Positions 21,001 through 31,195 of a stretch of 64,000 nt of DNA are shown in pieces (the first letter of the stretch is position 1; each line of letters starts with the position of its first letter). The notes under the pieces were generated by a model. It was not told the DNA's origin. It saw only the letters and a list, made by a program, of their open reading frames with translations, and ran no database searches. The stretch covers positions 1-64,000 of the forward strand of contig NW_026732996.1 of the NCBI RefSeq assembly GCF_028476545.1. Direction: 5' to 3'. The position numbers were made by a program, and so were the translations under genes. The stretch is from Physella acuta. Its lineage: Eukaryota > Mollusca > Gastropoda > Physidae.

Positions 21001-21602
21001 ATCCTGAATTACCAAAGACACCTTCATTTTCAGATATAACTTTATCTATTGAAGAAAACTAGATTCTCTTGCTTTGTTCACTGAAAATATACTCCCCCAG
21101 TCTAACTTAAGATCAACTAACCAGTTCCTACCTAGTAATGGTGGTCCATTTCCTTCAACCACAAGAAGAGGAAGTTTAACACTTTGACCATTATAGCTTA
21201 CATGAACCATACACTCTCCTATCACCGGAACATTGTCACCTGTGTATGTTGTTAGGCACTTGTGACATGGTTGTAGAGGCACTGATCCTCCTGTGACAGC
21301 GTCAAAGTCCTTCTTTGTGATGACAGTTAGAGATGCTCCAGTGTCAAGTTGGAAGATGATGCTCTTACCGTTGATATAAACTGGTACATTGATGGGAGCA
21401 TGACTTGTTGATTTCACAGAGAACAGGTTGAAATCCGGCTGCGAATCAGTTTGAGCATTTTCACTGGTAGAGTGGTTGGGTTAGGTAGTCTTGGTGAGAG
21501 TTAACATAGTGCTGCCTTTGGTTGAGGTACTGTCTTGACTGGCTAGATTTAGCAACAGACGAAGACTTTGCAAAGCAGGCCTTGGCAATGTGACCTTGCT
21601 TA

Positions 21603-23151
21603 TGTAAGCCCTGCTAGGGGGGGGATACCTTAGAATCTACCCTACTAGGCTTATCTAACTAACTACTGTCCGGTCAGTGCAAGCCCGGCTAAACCCAGGC
21701 TGGTTAATAACCTAACCTTAGTCTAAATTAAAAACAAAAAAAACTTTTAACAATTTAATAAAATTTATTTCATGGAACCAATCAAAATATAAAAGATGAA
21801 AAAAAAAACTACTGAATACACAAAACCCGACTATAGAAACTCAATGAGACAAAACAATATATACAAAACAATTTAACATAACAAAACATTACGTTCGACT
21901 ATGTGATGGTGCTGCACCGACTTATGATGTCTAGGATGGTCCAGGCCCTGACACACAGAAACCTCCCTTCATCCATTCTCGACATCCAAAAGTCCACACC
22001 AAACAAAACACTACGTAAAACCACCACGTACAATACGTTACGTACAATACATTACGTAGAAAACAATACGTACACAACAAACTTTTTTCACCAAACAAAA
22101 CAATTCATATATAACAAAACACCCAGCCAAGTTGCCCAAGCAACCTCACTGGAAGGGGGGGGGGAAGAGAAAAAGAAAAGGGAAACATAAGAAAAATGCA
22201 TGGAAATATATACATCAATACATACATATGTTTAAAATACTACCTACTACTACTAGAGATATCTAAAGCCTCGAGTAAAACTAATCCCTACTATTACAAT
22301 TCTAAAGCAATTCTCAAAAACACAACTAACCACTGTCTAACAAAGAACCAGCAACTTAAAAATAACGTGTAAAACAAATTCAGTGTAGAACCAATCTTTC
22401 CTACACAAGGAGCAGCCCGAAGCCATTGGTTTACCTAAACAACATCCATATTGCTAACATTGAAGTTAACACACTCCGCTAGGGCCCCAATGAAGGCAGA
22501 CACCAAGCAAGCGAAACTTAACATGACGTTGCACGAAACAGCACACACATTAATTTTAAACAACCTAAAACTCGAGGCAACTAAAATATGCTAATCTAAT
22601 TACTGTCTAACCAACTGACTATTGACTAAGCCAATCCTAGTCATCGTGGGGAACCCACAATAGCAACACATCATAATAAAGTAAAACACACACATTCGCA
22701 CCAGTTTAGGAAACATTCCTAAACACACTGACCTAAACCACGTGGTCCGAAAACACATGCCAAGTGTTTAGAAAATACAAAAAAATACGTTTTAAATTTT
22801 AAATCTTTCAGAATAACACACCACGTGCATACCAGACATGCCGATGCTCACTATCTCGTTTTAGACGAAAATGAAAGAAAACGAGAAACATCGGCAGTCG
22901 CATTCATACAAATTACATAAAGATAAAGTATAAAAAAACAAATACCTACACGCGTGAGGTGCGCCACGCGCCCACACAGAAACCGACCCTGTCTAGATCT
23001 TGCCTCTGGTCAAAAGAAAGAAAATTCCTCCGAGCGGTCAATTTATACTGACCGCTTCGGGAACCCCGTAGCCGTTCCCCATTGGACCACCATGCACTCA
23101 CAGATTCGCACCAAATAAATTTATACAAAATAATCCATTCACCCGCTCACA
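21603..23151 (-). mobile_element. Solo LTR (long variant of the 782-bp LTR) nested in gypsy
   Basis: 1,549 bp with ends TGTAAGCCCTGCTAG and CCCGCTCACA. These are the reverse of the ends of the LTR at 11881-12662. A 4-bp duplication CTTA lies at 21599-21602 and 23152-23155, and the intact gypsy copies show a single CTTA at this point. Both outer parts match the shorter LTR, while about 22160-22930 is extra sequence absent there. No internal region or second LTR, hence a solo LTR of a related subfamily. Confidence 0.8.
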
Positions 23152-23971
23152 CTTACTGCACTTATAACAAGTTGCTGACTTGAACTTGCATCGATGAGAT
23201 GCATGGGGACCGTTGCATCGATGACATTTTTGATAATTATTACTAAATTTAGATCTAGGATTTGAACGTGAAGGCTGTTTAGCATAAGTTGAACTGCTCT
23301 GATGGGGTTGGTGTTTGTTGACTGACCTGCTGTCTACTGCATGGATCCCTGAGGGCGCTAGAGATCTGGCCGCCTCGGATGACTGCTGGAATGAAGTTGC
23401 AAGTTGTATTGCTTTTTCCAAAGTTAGATCTGACTCGAGAAGCAACTTTCTTTGAACATCAGGGCTGTTTACACCTATCACAAACTTTTCACATAGTCTG
23501 TCAGACAGCGTGTCCCCGAATTCATAAAATTCACTTAAATGACGTAAAGCAGCAACATATTCTGATATTGACTCGTTTGGTTGACGAGTCCTACCGTCAA
23601 ATCTGGCTCTACACAGGAACTTTGATGGTGCGGGCGCATGGTGGTCTGTTAGCAATTTGCTCAGCTCGTTAAAGCTCTTGGTAGCTGGACTAGCTGGTGC
23701 GCATAAGTCCTTTAATAGCCTAAATTGTTGAGGCCCTATGACTGTTAACAAAACAGCTATCTTTTTGGCTTCTATCGTCACGTCGTTAGCTTCAAGGTAA
23801 AAGCTTAACCTATCTAGATAATCATGAATGGTTTCATCATTCGAATCAAATTCTTTTATTTGGCCATACAGCGCCATTATCCTAGAAATACTTAGCCAAT
23901 ATGCTCTAGCAAGCTTCTTTTTAAGTAAGCATGTGCTCTTTCTATTGGATTGGTTTATCCTCGTCGCCAAT

Positions 23972-24169
23972 TGAGGTAGATTGAAACACTGACGACAGAA
24001 ACCATGCTGTTTGTATATAGATCTTTAATCAGCCACCATCAGCTAACATGACGGAAACAGGAAGTCACAATACATAAAACAAGGGACATCACTCAAAACC
24101 ACATTATAAATATAAGACTAATACAAGAAGAGTGAGTTTCCTTGACTTCACAATTCTCAATATATTACA
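23972..24169 (-). repeat. 5' LTR of the minus-strand gypsy element
   Basis: 198 bp, followed on the minus strand by TTGGCGACGAGGATAAACC at the primer-binding position, the same box as in the other two gypsy copies. Confidence 0.85.
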
Positions 24170-24197
24170 CCCCTGGTTTATAACAATAGTAAGTACA

Positions 24198-24879
24198 AAT
24201 ACTATAAGATTATTTACACAGCAGCCTCAACTTTTTTTTACGTGTTTAGTTAAACATGCAAAAGAAAAATTAATTTTAAAAGAAATGTAGGCACATCTTT
24301 GTGTTTTGCATGTTTTTAGCCGTAGGCCTTTCCTGTGTTGGCTTCTCCTTAGTCAGCCTTGTCCGACCATATTGTGTATTGTTGACGTTTTGCGTCAATG
24401 ACAGCCTTTGTACCGTGTCGGCTTTCTGTTTTGATCCCATGCTTTGTCACACAATGAGCGTGATAAATGTGGGCAGTAAAGGTGGTTGAAGTATTTATGC
24501 GATGAATTGAGGACAGCAAGTCACAGTTTCTACGTCTTTATGAAATTTCTTAATAATTTAAAATTAGTATTTTTAAAAAAACGATGAAAACCGAGAAGTT
24601 TGGAAATTCTATCATATTGTATATGTATAACGGAATGAAAACATACATACTTCATATTATATATATATATTAATTAAGTGTGTTATAAATATTACTATAC
24701 CTATACAACCTACGCACATTACATTACATTACATTTAATTAATCTTAAGTTGATTTGCACTTTCTGAATATTAAAATACATAAAAGTATTAAGAAATCCC
24801 ATGCAAATATTCGTTTGTGATACTGGACTCAGTTTAGTTAAATTTAGAAGCTGTTCAGTGGTACTGTTTTCCCCTTTGT
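24198..24879. other. No gene seen
   Basis: AT-rich non-coding sequence. A short open frame at about 24301-24489 has no recognisable similarity. Confidence 0.4.
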
Positions 24880-25128
24880 TTTCCTGCTGTACCCTGAGGG
24901 TAATAAATTACATAAGAGATGCTATCTCTGGTTGGCTGAGATCTAAGAGCAGCAATCTATGTTACCTACAAAGAGATGAAGTTTTATGGTGGGCTGGAAA
25001 CAAGTGGGGGCTGGGTCACATGGAGGTGAGAAATGTTGAGGGGAGGGAAGTGGTACTGATTCCTCTTTGGTCTCCACCCTGCTCGACCATGATGGCTGTG
25101 GCGTGTAGGGGGGGGGGGGGGGTGCAGG
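24880..25128 (+). repeat. Repeat M4, copy 1
   Basis: GGCTGAGATCTAAGAGCAGC, TACAAAGAGATGAAGTTTTA and TGGTGGGCTGGAAACA recur at 40380-40590. Looks like a dispersed non-coding repeat; class unknown. Confidence 0.5.
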
Positions 25129-25136
25129 CCTCGGGC

Positions 25137-25442
25137 CAGTGGCGTAGCGAGGTCGGGTGTCACCCGGTGCGGCACTTAATGGTGTCACCCCCCAGAGGCA
25201 TAGAGACCCTTCCCAGGGACAAAGTTTCAAATTTTCGATTTGCACCCACCCCCTCAAACTTTCGATTTGCACCCCCCCCTCAAGTTTTCGATTTGCACCT
25301 CCCCCCCCCCCTCAAACTTTCGATTTGCACCCCCCCCTCGAGTTTTTCTCTATATATTTTGCTATTTTTTGCCTTGGTGTCACCCCCCCTAAATGGTGTC
25401 ACCCGGTGCGGTCCGCACCCCCCCCCCCTCGCTACGCCCCTG
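25137..25442 (-). mobile_element. GCGTAGC hAT MITE, type A (reverse)
   Basis: Perfect 8-bp target duplications CCTCGGGC (25129-25136 and 25443-25450). Ends CAGTGGCGTAGCGAGG and CTCGCTACGCCCCTG. Four units of C run plus TTTCGATTTGCA inside. Inserted next to repeat M4. Apparent proteins across it are low-complexity artefacts. Confidence 0.9.
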
Positions 25443-25450
25443 CCTCGGGC

Positions 25451-25690
25451 ATCCACTCCAAAGGGGGGGGGGGGCATGCAACGGATGTGTTTGTCTTTTT
25501 TTTTTAAATTTTTGTAGTTTAAAAAAAATGTTGCTGATTGATTTATTAATTTGCCAGTCTCACCTATATCAAATACTCAATCGTCTAACCCTTGTTTTGA
25601 CATTATACAGTCCTTATCGCAAAAATTACATAGCAAAAGCGGGCATCAGTGAAGGGTAGTCCAATGGTAGTCATTGATAATCCTTTAATA
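25451..25690. other. No feature recognised
   Basis: Short G run and AT-rich sequence leading into the satellite. Confidence 0.4.
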
Positions 25691-25699
25691 AATTCGGTC

Positions 25700-26074
25700 T
25701 TTATATTAAATGTAGGGGCATCTTATAGAGTAGTTTTGCCCATATAATTCCTTTTTACTATAGGAACATCATTAAAGTAATTATGCCAATATTCGTTATA
25801 CTAATTTCAAAGACATCCGTAAAGTAATTATATCCACCTATATTTTTATAGACTGTAGGGGCATCAATAAAGTAATTATTCTTATATCCATATTATATTT
25901 TAAGGGCATCCAGTAATATGCCCACTTCGCTTTAAAATACATTTTAAAGGCATCCATAAGTTAGTAAGTATGTCCATTGTCATTTTATATATTGTAACTG
26001 CATCTCGAAAGTAATTATGCTTATATTCATATATTACATTCGAAGTGCATCCACACAGAAATTATACCCACTAT
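25700..26074 (+). repeat. Degenerate ~48-bp satellite, left block
   Basis: About eight units built on GGGGCATCNATAAAGTAATT ATGCCCATAT-type words, e.g. at 25713, 25767, 25814, 25858 and 25908, each about 45-52 bp and heavily diverged. The array resumes at 30387 after the gypsy insertion. Confidence 0.7.
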
Positions 26075-26260
26075 TGTAATAGATTGAGATAATTGTGAGG
26101 TCAAGGGAACTCACTCTTCTGTGTTGGTATTATATTTATATTGTTATCTTGAGTGATGTCCCTTGTATATCGTACTTCCTCTTCCTCTTTCCATCATGGC
26201 TGTAAATAAAGACTGTTAACAACCAATGTGGCTCCTCGTCAGTGATTACAATCTATCACA
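26075..26260 (+). repeat. 5' LTR of the plus-strand gypsy element
   Basis: TGTAATAGATTGAG ... ATTACAATCTATCACA, 186 bp. An AATAAAGACTG polyadenylation-type signal lies about 50 bp before its end. Confidence 0.9.
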
Positions 26261-26353
26261 TTGGCGACGAAGGATAAAAATCTACTAGAAAGAGCACCTA
26301 CTTACGCAAAAAAGAGGTTTGCTAGAGCTTATTGGCTAAGTATTTCTAGAATA

Positions 26354-29197
26354 ATGGCGCTGTATGGCCAAATAAAACAATTTGATTCGAATGATGAAAT
26401 CATTCAGGATTACCTAGATAGGTTAAGCTTTTACCTTGAAGCAAACGACGTGACGATGGAAGCCAAAAAGAGAGCTATTTTGTTAACAGTCATAGGGCAT
26501 CAACAATTTAGGCTACTAAAGGACTTATGCGCACCAGCTAGTCTAACTACCAAGAGCTTTAACGAGCTGAGCAAATTGCGAACAGACCACCATGTGCCTA
26601 CCCCATCAAAGTTTCTATGTCGAGCTAGATTTGACAGTAGGACTCGTCAACCAAACGAGTCAATATCAGAATATGTTGCTGCTTTACGTCATTTAAGTAG
26701 ATTTTGTGAATTCGGAGACACGCTGTCTGACAGATTATGTGAAAAGTTTGTGACAGGTGTAAACAGCCCTGATGTTCAAAGAAAGTTGCTGCTCGAGTCA
26801 GATCTAACATTAGAAAAAGCAATACAACTTGCAATGTCATTCCAGCAGTCATCTGATGCGGCGAGATCTTTAGCACCTTCAGAGATCCATGCAGTAAACA
26901 GCAGGTTAGTCAATAAACATCAACCCCATCAGAGCATTCCAACTTATGCTAAACAGCCTGCTCGTTCAAATCCTAGATCTAAATCTAGTAATAATTATCA
27001 AAAATGTCATCGATGCAAAGGTCCCCATGCATCTCATCGGTGCAAGTTCAAGTCTGCAACTTGTCATAAGTGCAGTAAGCAAGGTCACATTGCCAAGGCC
27101 TGCTTTGCAAAGTCTTCGTCTGTTGCTAAATCTAGCCAGGCAAGACAGTACCGCAACCAAAGGCAGCACTATGTTAACTCTTACCAAGACTACCTAACCC
27201 AACCAATGAACCACTCTACCTGTGAAAATGCTCAAACTGATTCGCAGCCGGATTTCAACCTATTCTCTGTGAAATCAATAAGTCATGCTCCCATCAATGT
27301 ACCAGTTTATATCAACGGTAAGAGCATCAGCTTCCAACTTGACACTGGAGCATCTCTAACAGTCATAACAAAGAAAGATTTTGACGCTGTCACAGGAGGA
27401 TCAGTGCCTCTACAACCATGTCACAAGTGTCTAACAACATACACTGGTGACAATGTTCCGGTAATAGGAGAGTGTATGGTTCATGTAAGTTATAATGGTC
27501 AAAGTGTTAAACTTCCTCTTCTTGTGGTTGAAGGAAATGGACCACCATTACTAGGTAGGAACTGGTTAAGTGATCTTAAGTTAAATTGGGAGAGTATTTG
27601 TTCATTGAAGAATGTAAAAGAATCTAGTCTTACTTCACTAGATAGAGTTATATCTGAAAATAAATGTGTTTTTGGTAACTCTGGATTACTAAATGATAGA
27701 ACAGTGAAGTTAAGCATTAAAGACACAAATCCAAGATACTGCAAAGCTAGAGTTCCACCTTATGCAATGAGGAATAAAATTGAAAATGAGCTAAGTAGAT
27801 TGGAATCTAATGGCATCATAAAGAAGGTAGACTATTCCGATTGGGCAACGCCCATTGTGCCAGTGTTAAAGAAGGATGGTTCTATAAGAATTTGTGGAGA
27901 TTATAAAACTACACTGAATAAGCAAATAGAGCTAAATAGGTACCCTATACCTAACATTGAGGAAATCTCTTTGAATTTGGCAGGAGGAGACAAATTCACT
28001 GAATTAGACTTTAGTCATGCTTACACTCAACTAGAACTGCATCCAGATTCAAAAGTCTATACGACAATAAACACACATAAAGGACTCTACCAATATGAAA
28101 GACTATGTTTTGGCATATCATCTAGCCCTGGAATTTTCCAAGCTGTCATGGACAGTATTTTTAAGGATATTCCAAATGTTTGTGTGTACTTTGACAATGT
28201 GTACATAACTGGTAAGAATGACACTGAACATCTTAAAACACTTGATAAAGTATTGAAAATTGTTGGTGAAAAAGGTTTAAAGATAAACAAAGATAAATGT
28301 CAATTCATGTTGACAGAAATTAGTTTTCTTGGTTATATATTGAGCAAACAAGGCATCAGACCTCAACCTGAGAAAACAAAAGCCATTAAAGAAGCACCCA
28401 AACCTGAAAATACCCAACAACTAAGAGCTTTTTTGGGCTTAATAAATTACTATGCAAAGTTCATAGGAAATCTGTCTGGTAAACTATCACCACTGTACAA
28501 GCTGCTACAGAAAAATGCAACTTGGCACTGGGGTAAACAACAAGAAGCTGCTTTTAATACAGCAAAAGAGGCTTTGTCTTCTGACACCTTACTAACTCAC
28601 TATGACCCAGGGAAAAGACTTATATTAACATGTGATGCTTCACCAGATGGTGTAGGAGCAGTCTTGTCCCACATGGATGAGAAGGGTGACAGACCCATTG
28701 CTTTTGCCAGTAGATCTTTGAACCAGGCTGAGAAAAATTATTCTCAGTTAGATAGGGAAGGCTTAGGCATCATTTTTGGTGTTAAGAAATTTCATAAGTT
28801 TCTGTTTGGTAGGAAGTTCACCATCTTTGCAGATCATAAACCATTGCTAGGTTTATTTGGAGAAAACAAAACCCTACCTGAGCATGCCTCACCAAGAATT
28901 CAAAGATGGGCTATCACACTAACTGCATACAATTATGAATTGAAATACAAACCTGGATCTGAGAATAGTGCAGATAGTCTTAGTAGATTACCTTTAAAAA
29001 ACCAGAGCCTGAGCTATGTACCAGAAGATGTATTTGTTCTCTTCACTATCATGGATAACTCCAATATAAATGTGAATGATATTAAAAGAGAAACACAAAA
29101 AGATGAGTGCTTAATAAAAGTATATGAGCACTGTATGAATGGTTGGCCTGAAGAGTCTGTGAATGATGACTTAAGGCCATATAAAATAAGAAATTAA
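26354..29197 (+). CDS. Gag-Pol frame of the young gypsy copy (fossil)
   Basis: One long frame of about 947 residues from the ATG in MALYGQIK. Upstream sequence in the same frame has only non-ATG starts, and the other two copies share this ATG. In order: a gag region with conserved helical blocks, a pair of zinc knuckles (CHRCKGPHASHRC and CHKCSKQGHIAKAC, about residues 215-255), aspartic protease (FQLDTGASLTV), reverse transcriptase, and RNase H (ILTCDASPDGVGA). Gag and Pol fused in one frame without a frameshift is known for some Ty3/gypsy lineages, including Mag-like elements. Part of a broken element, so annotated as a fossil. Confidence 0.85.
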   Translation: MALYGQIKQFDSNDEIIQDYLDRLSFYLEANDVTMEAKKRAILLTVIGHQQFRLLKDLCAPASLTTKSFNELSKLRTDHHVPTPSKFLCRARFDSRTRQPNESISEYVAALRHLSRFCEFGDTLSDRLCEKFVTGVNSPDVQRKLLLESDLTLEKAIQLAMSFQQSSDAARSLAPSEIHAVNSRLVNKHQPHQSIPTYAKQPARSNPRSKSSNNYQKCHRCKGPHASHRCKFKSATCHKCSKQGHIAKACFAKSSSVAKSSQARQYRNQRQHYVNSYQDYLTQPMNHSTCENAQTDSQPDFNLFSVKSISHAPINVPVYINGKSISFQLDTGASLTVITKKDFDAVTGGSVPLQPCHKCLTTYTGDNVPVIGECMVHVSYNGQSVKLPLLVVEGNGPPLLGRNWLSDLKLNWESICSLKNVKESSLTSLDRVISENKCVFGNSGLLNDRTVKLSIKDTNPRYCKARVPPYAMRNKIENELSRLESNGIIKKVDYSDWATPIVPVLKKDGSIRICGDYKTTLNKQIELNRYPIPNIEEISLNLAGGDKFTELDFSHAYTQLELHPDSKVYTTINTHKGLYQYERLCFGISSSPGIFQAVMDSIFKDIPNVCVYFDNVYITGKNDTEHLKTLDKVLKIVGEKGLKINKDKCQFMLTEISFLGYILSKQGIRPQPEKTKAIKEAPKPENTQQLRAFLGLINYYAKFIGNLSGKLSPLYKLLQKNATWHWGKQQEAAFNTAKEALSSDTLLTHYDPGKRLILTCDASPDGVGAVLSHMDEKGDRPIAFASRSLNQAEKNYSQLDREGLGIIFGVKKFHKFLFGRKFTIFADHKPLLGLFGENKTLPEHASPRIQRWAITLTAYNYELKYKPGSENSADSLSRLPLKNQSLSYVPEDVFVLFTIMDNSNINVNDIKRETQKDECLIKVYEHCMNGWPEESVNDDLRPYKIRN

Positions 29198-30200
29198 AAC
29201 CCTTTGTGAAGATAATATAAAAGATGGAGAAGATGCAGTCCATTATCAGTCAGAGTTGCCTAAACAAAGTACTTGTAACTTAATAAATGATTATGGTGAT
29301 ATGGCAATTTCAAATGTTTTAAAGAGAATACATTAGTAAGAAGGAATGTGATCATCAAACAACTTTGCTAACATCATTAGCACTTACAGAAACTAAAAGG
29401 GTAACATCAAAGGTAAATACCAAACAGAAGAAGCTAAATGTGACAATGAAAGAGTAAACAGGTTATTAGCCAAATACCGCACAACTCCTCATATAACAAC
29501 AGATGTTGCACCATGTGAATTGCTATGTGGTAGGAAAATTAAAACTCATCTTGACCTACTACATCCAACTGTTCAAAGGTCTGTTTCCCAACATCAACAT
29601 ACACAAAAAGTAAATCATGACAAATCATCCATTGAAAGAGAATTTGCAGTTAATGATAATGTGTATCTAAGAAATTATGGGAGAAAGGAAAAATGGATAC
29701 CAGGTCAAATTGTTCAATGTACAGGACCTGTGCCTTATAAAGTTAAAAATAACTTGTGCAGATAATAAGTGTGAATCTGTCAATCCCACCAAATCTGAAC
29801 AGTTCACACCAACTCAGTTTGTTCCACAACCAAGTTCTGTTGATATGAGTGAACCAAGTCGTCTGGAGTCAGAAAATGCAAATTCTGGAGTTAATGATTT
29901 AAATCCTAGACCTCCTGAGATAGAGAATCCAAATGGTCAGAATATTGAGTCACCAAATCAAAAGCCACTGAGAAGGTCAAACAGGACAATCAAGGTCCCA
30001 AATAAGTTAGACCTATGATTTTAAAGGTCAAAAGGACTTTGACATCATTGTTTGTATTTTAATTATGTTGTAACATATTGTGCATTGTTTGTAAGGATGT
30101 AATCTACCATAGTATTCATGTTACAATATAATTGGTGATTTTAGGATACTATCAATTGTTCTATTGAGAGATGTGTTATTGTGTTCTAAGGGTAAAGGGA

Positions 30201-30386
30201 TGTAATAGATTGAGATAATTGTGAGGTCAAGGGAACTCACTCTTCTGTGTTGGTATTATATTTATATTGTTATCTTGAGTGATGTCCCTTGTATATCGTA
30301 CTTCCTCTTCCTCTTTCCATCATGGCTGTAAATAAAGACTGTTAACAACCAATGTGGCTCCTCGTCAGTGATTACAATCTATCACA
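30201..30386 (+). repeat. 3' LTR of the plus-strand gypsy element
   Basis: 186 bp, apparently identical to 26075-26260, followed by the ACTAT duplication. Confidence 0.9.
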
Positions 30387-30640
30387 ACTATCATTGTGGC
30401 TATTTTTCGGGAACATTTAACGTTTGTATCTACATGCTCATTATAATACATTTTAAGTGCATCCAAAAGGAATTATGCTCATATTACTATTACACATTTT
30501 TTGGGCGCCTTTCGTGCAAAATATTATTATTATAAATAGTAGGGGCATGCTTTAAGTAATGTTTAAGTAAAAGTATTTTGATTCTTAGTAGATCTATCTG
30601 TAAAGTTATTGGGGGCACATTATAGAGCCATTTTTATTTC
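30387..30640 (+). repeat. Degenerate ~48-bp satellite, right block
   Basis: Continues the array of 25700-26074: ATTTTAAGTGCATCCAAAAG, TAGTAGGGGCATGCTTTAAG and similar words at about 48-bp spacing, fading out near 30640. Confidence 0.65.
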
Positions 30641-30703
30641 AATTAATAGTAGAGTAAATGAGCCCATATTGATTTAATGCAATGTGGGGGGGGGGGGGGG
30701 GCG

Positions 30704-31194
30704 GACACGTCCTTAGTTGTAGGGAGAGTCTGCCATAGCACAGTGGATGGTTAGACACCGACCGATGTAGAAGTTTTTTTTAAGGTTGTAAGGTGTGGTT
30801 GGGCTGTCAGCTTTAGCCAACCAAGGTTCACGTCTGTTATATTCAAGGCTCAAACAGTTTGTGAGTGTTTAGCATCACAACTCCTTAAAGCATTGACCTT
30901 TTAACAGACTAGTTTAGAGATACAAATGTGAAACATCTCGAGTTCACACTATCACCTGTATAAATTACCTTGTAGAAATTCCCGCGCAGGCCGAGAAAGA
31001 AGCAGCCCGTTAATAAAGGCGTATCTGACGCCCTAAATGTAGACACGGAGAACTTCTTTTGTGGCCGAGGTCCCGTGAGGAATTACAAAACCGGATGAGA
31101 CTCTTTTGTAGGGCATGGCATACAGCCCCCCTCCCCCCGCCATTATTTTTCGCCCCGGATTTCCACCCATTAGTACATTTGAGTTGTTCATTCC
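30704..31194 (+). mobile_element. tRNA-derived SINE, copy 2 (longer)
   Basis: Shares both ends with 7240-7604. The first module has A-box-like ATAGCACAGTGGATGG and B-box-like AAGGTTCACGTCTG at about 55-75 bp spacing, absent from copy 1. A second module contains TTTAGAGATACAAATGTGAA and GAGTTCAC. Then come ACAAAACCGGATGAGACTCT and the end TTGAGTTGTTCATTCCTT. Non-coding. Confidence 0.6.
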
Positions 31195-31195
31195 T

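Larger units (their letters stand above)
17812..24169 (-). mobile_element. Ty3/gypsy LTR retrotransposon fossil, minus strand, nested
   Basis: Matching 198-bp LTRs at 17812-18009 and 23972-24169, and 5-bp duplications CCCCT at 17807-17811 and 24170-24174. Read on the minus strand the parts in order are: gag with zinc-knuckle sequence (about 23880 down to 23150), aspartic protease with QLDTGASLTV (about 21420-21050), reverse transcriptase (about 20980-20240), RNase H with LTCDASPDGVGAVLSH (about 20240-19880), integrase with zinc-finger, HIDFAGPF and DNGPGFTA regions (about 19500-18700) and a C-terminal tail (about 18610-18270). It is broken in several places. The LTRs differ by about three changes, so it is fairly young. 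Closest to the Mag-like/K02A2.6-type group (inference). It carries a solo LTR at 21603-23151. Confidence 0.9.
26075..30386 (+). mobile_element. Ty3/gypsy LTR retrotransposon fossil, plus strand, young
   Basis: LTRs of 186 bp at 26075-26260 and 30201-30386 look identical, and 5-bp duplications ACTAT flank the element (26070-26074, 30387-30391). TTGGCGACGA follows the 5' LTR and a purine tract, GGGTAAAGGGA, precedes the 3' LTR. Parts: gag, protease, reverse transcriptase and RNase H in one long frame (26354-29197), then C-terminal pol-like sequence near 29520-30018. Broken (at least two breaks), so probably not self-sufficient. Same family as 17812-24169 and 43743-48167. Inserted into a satellite array. 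LTR identity implies a very recent insertion. Confidence 0.93.
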
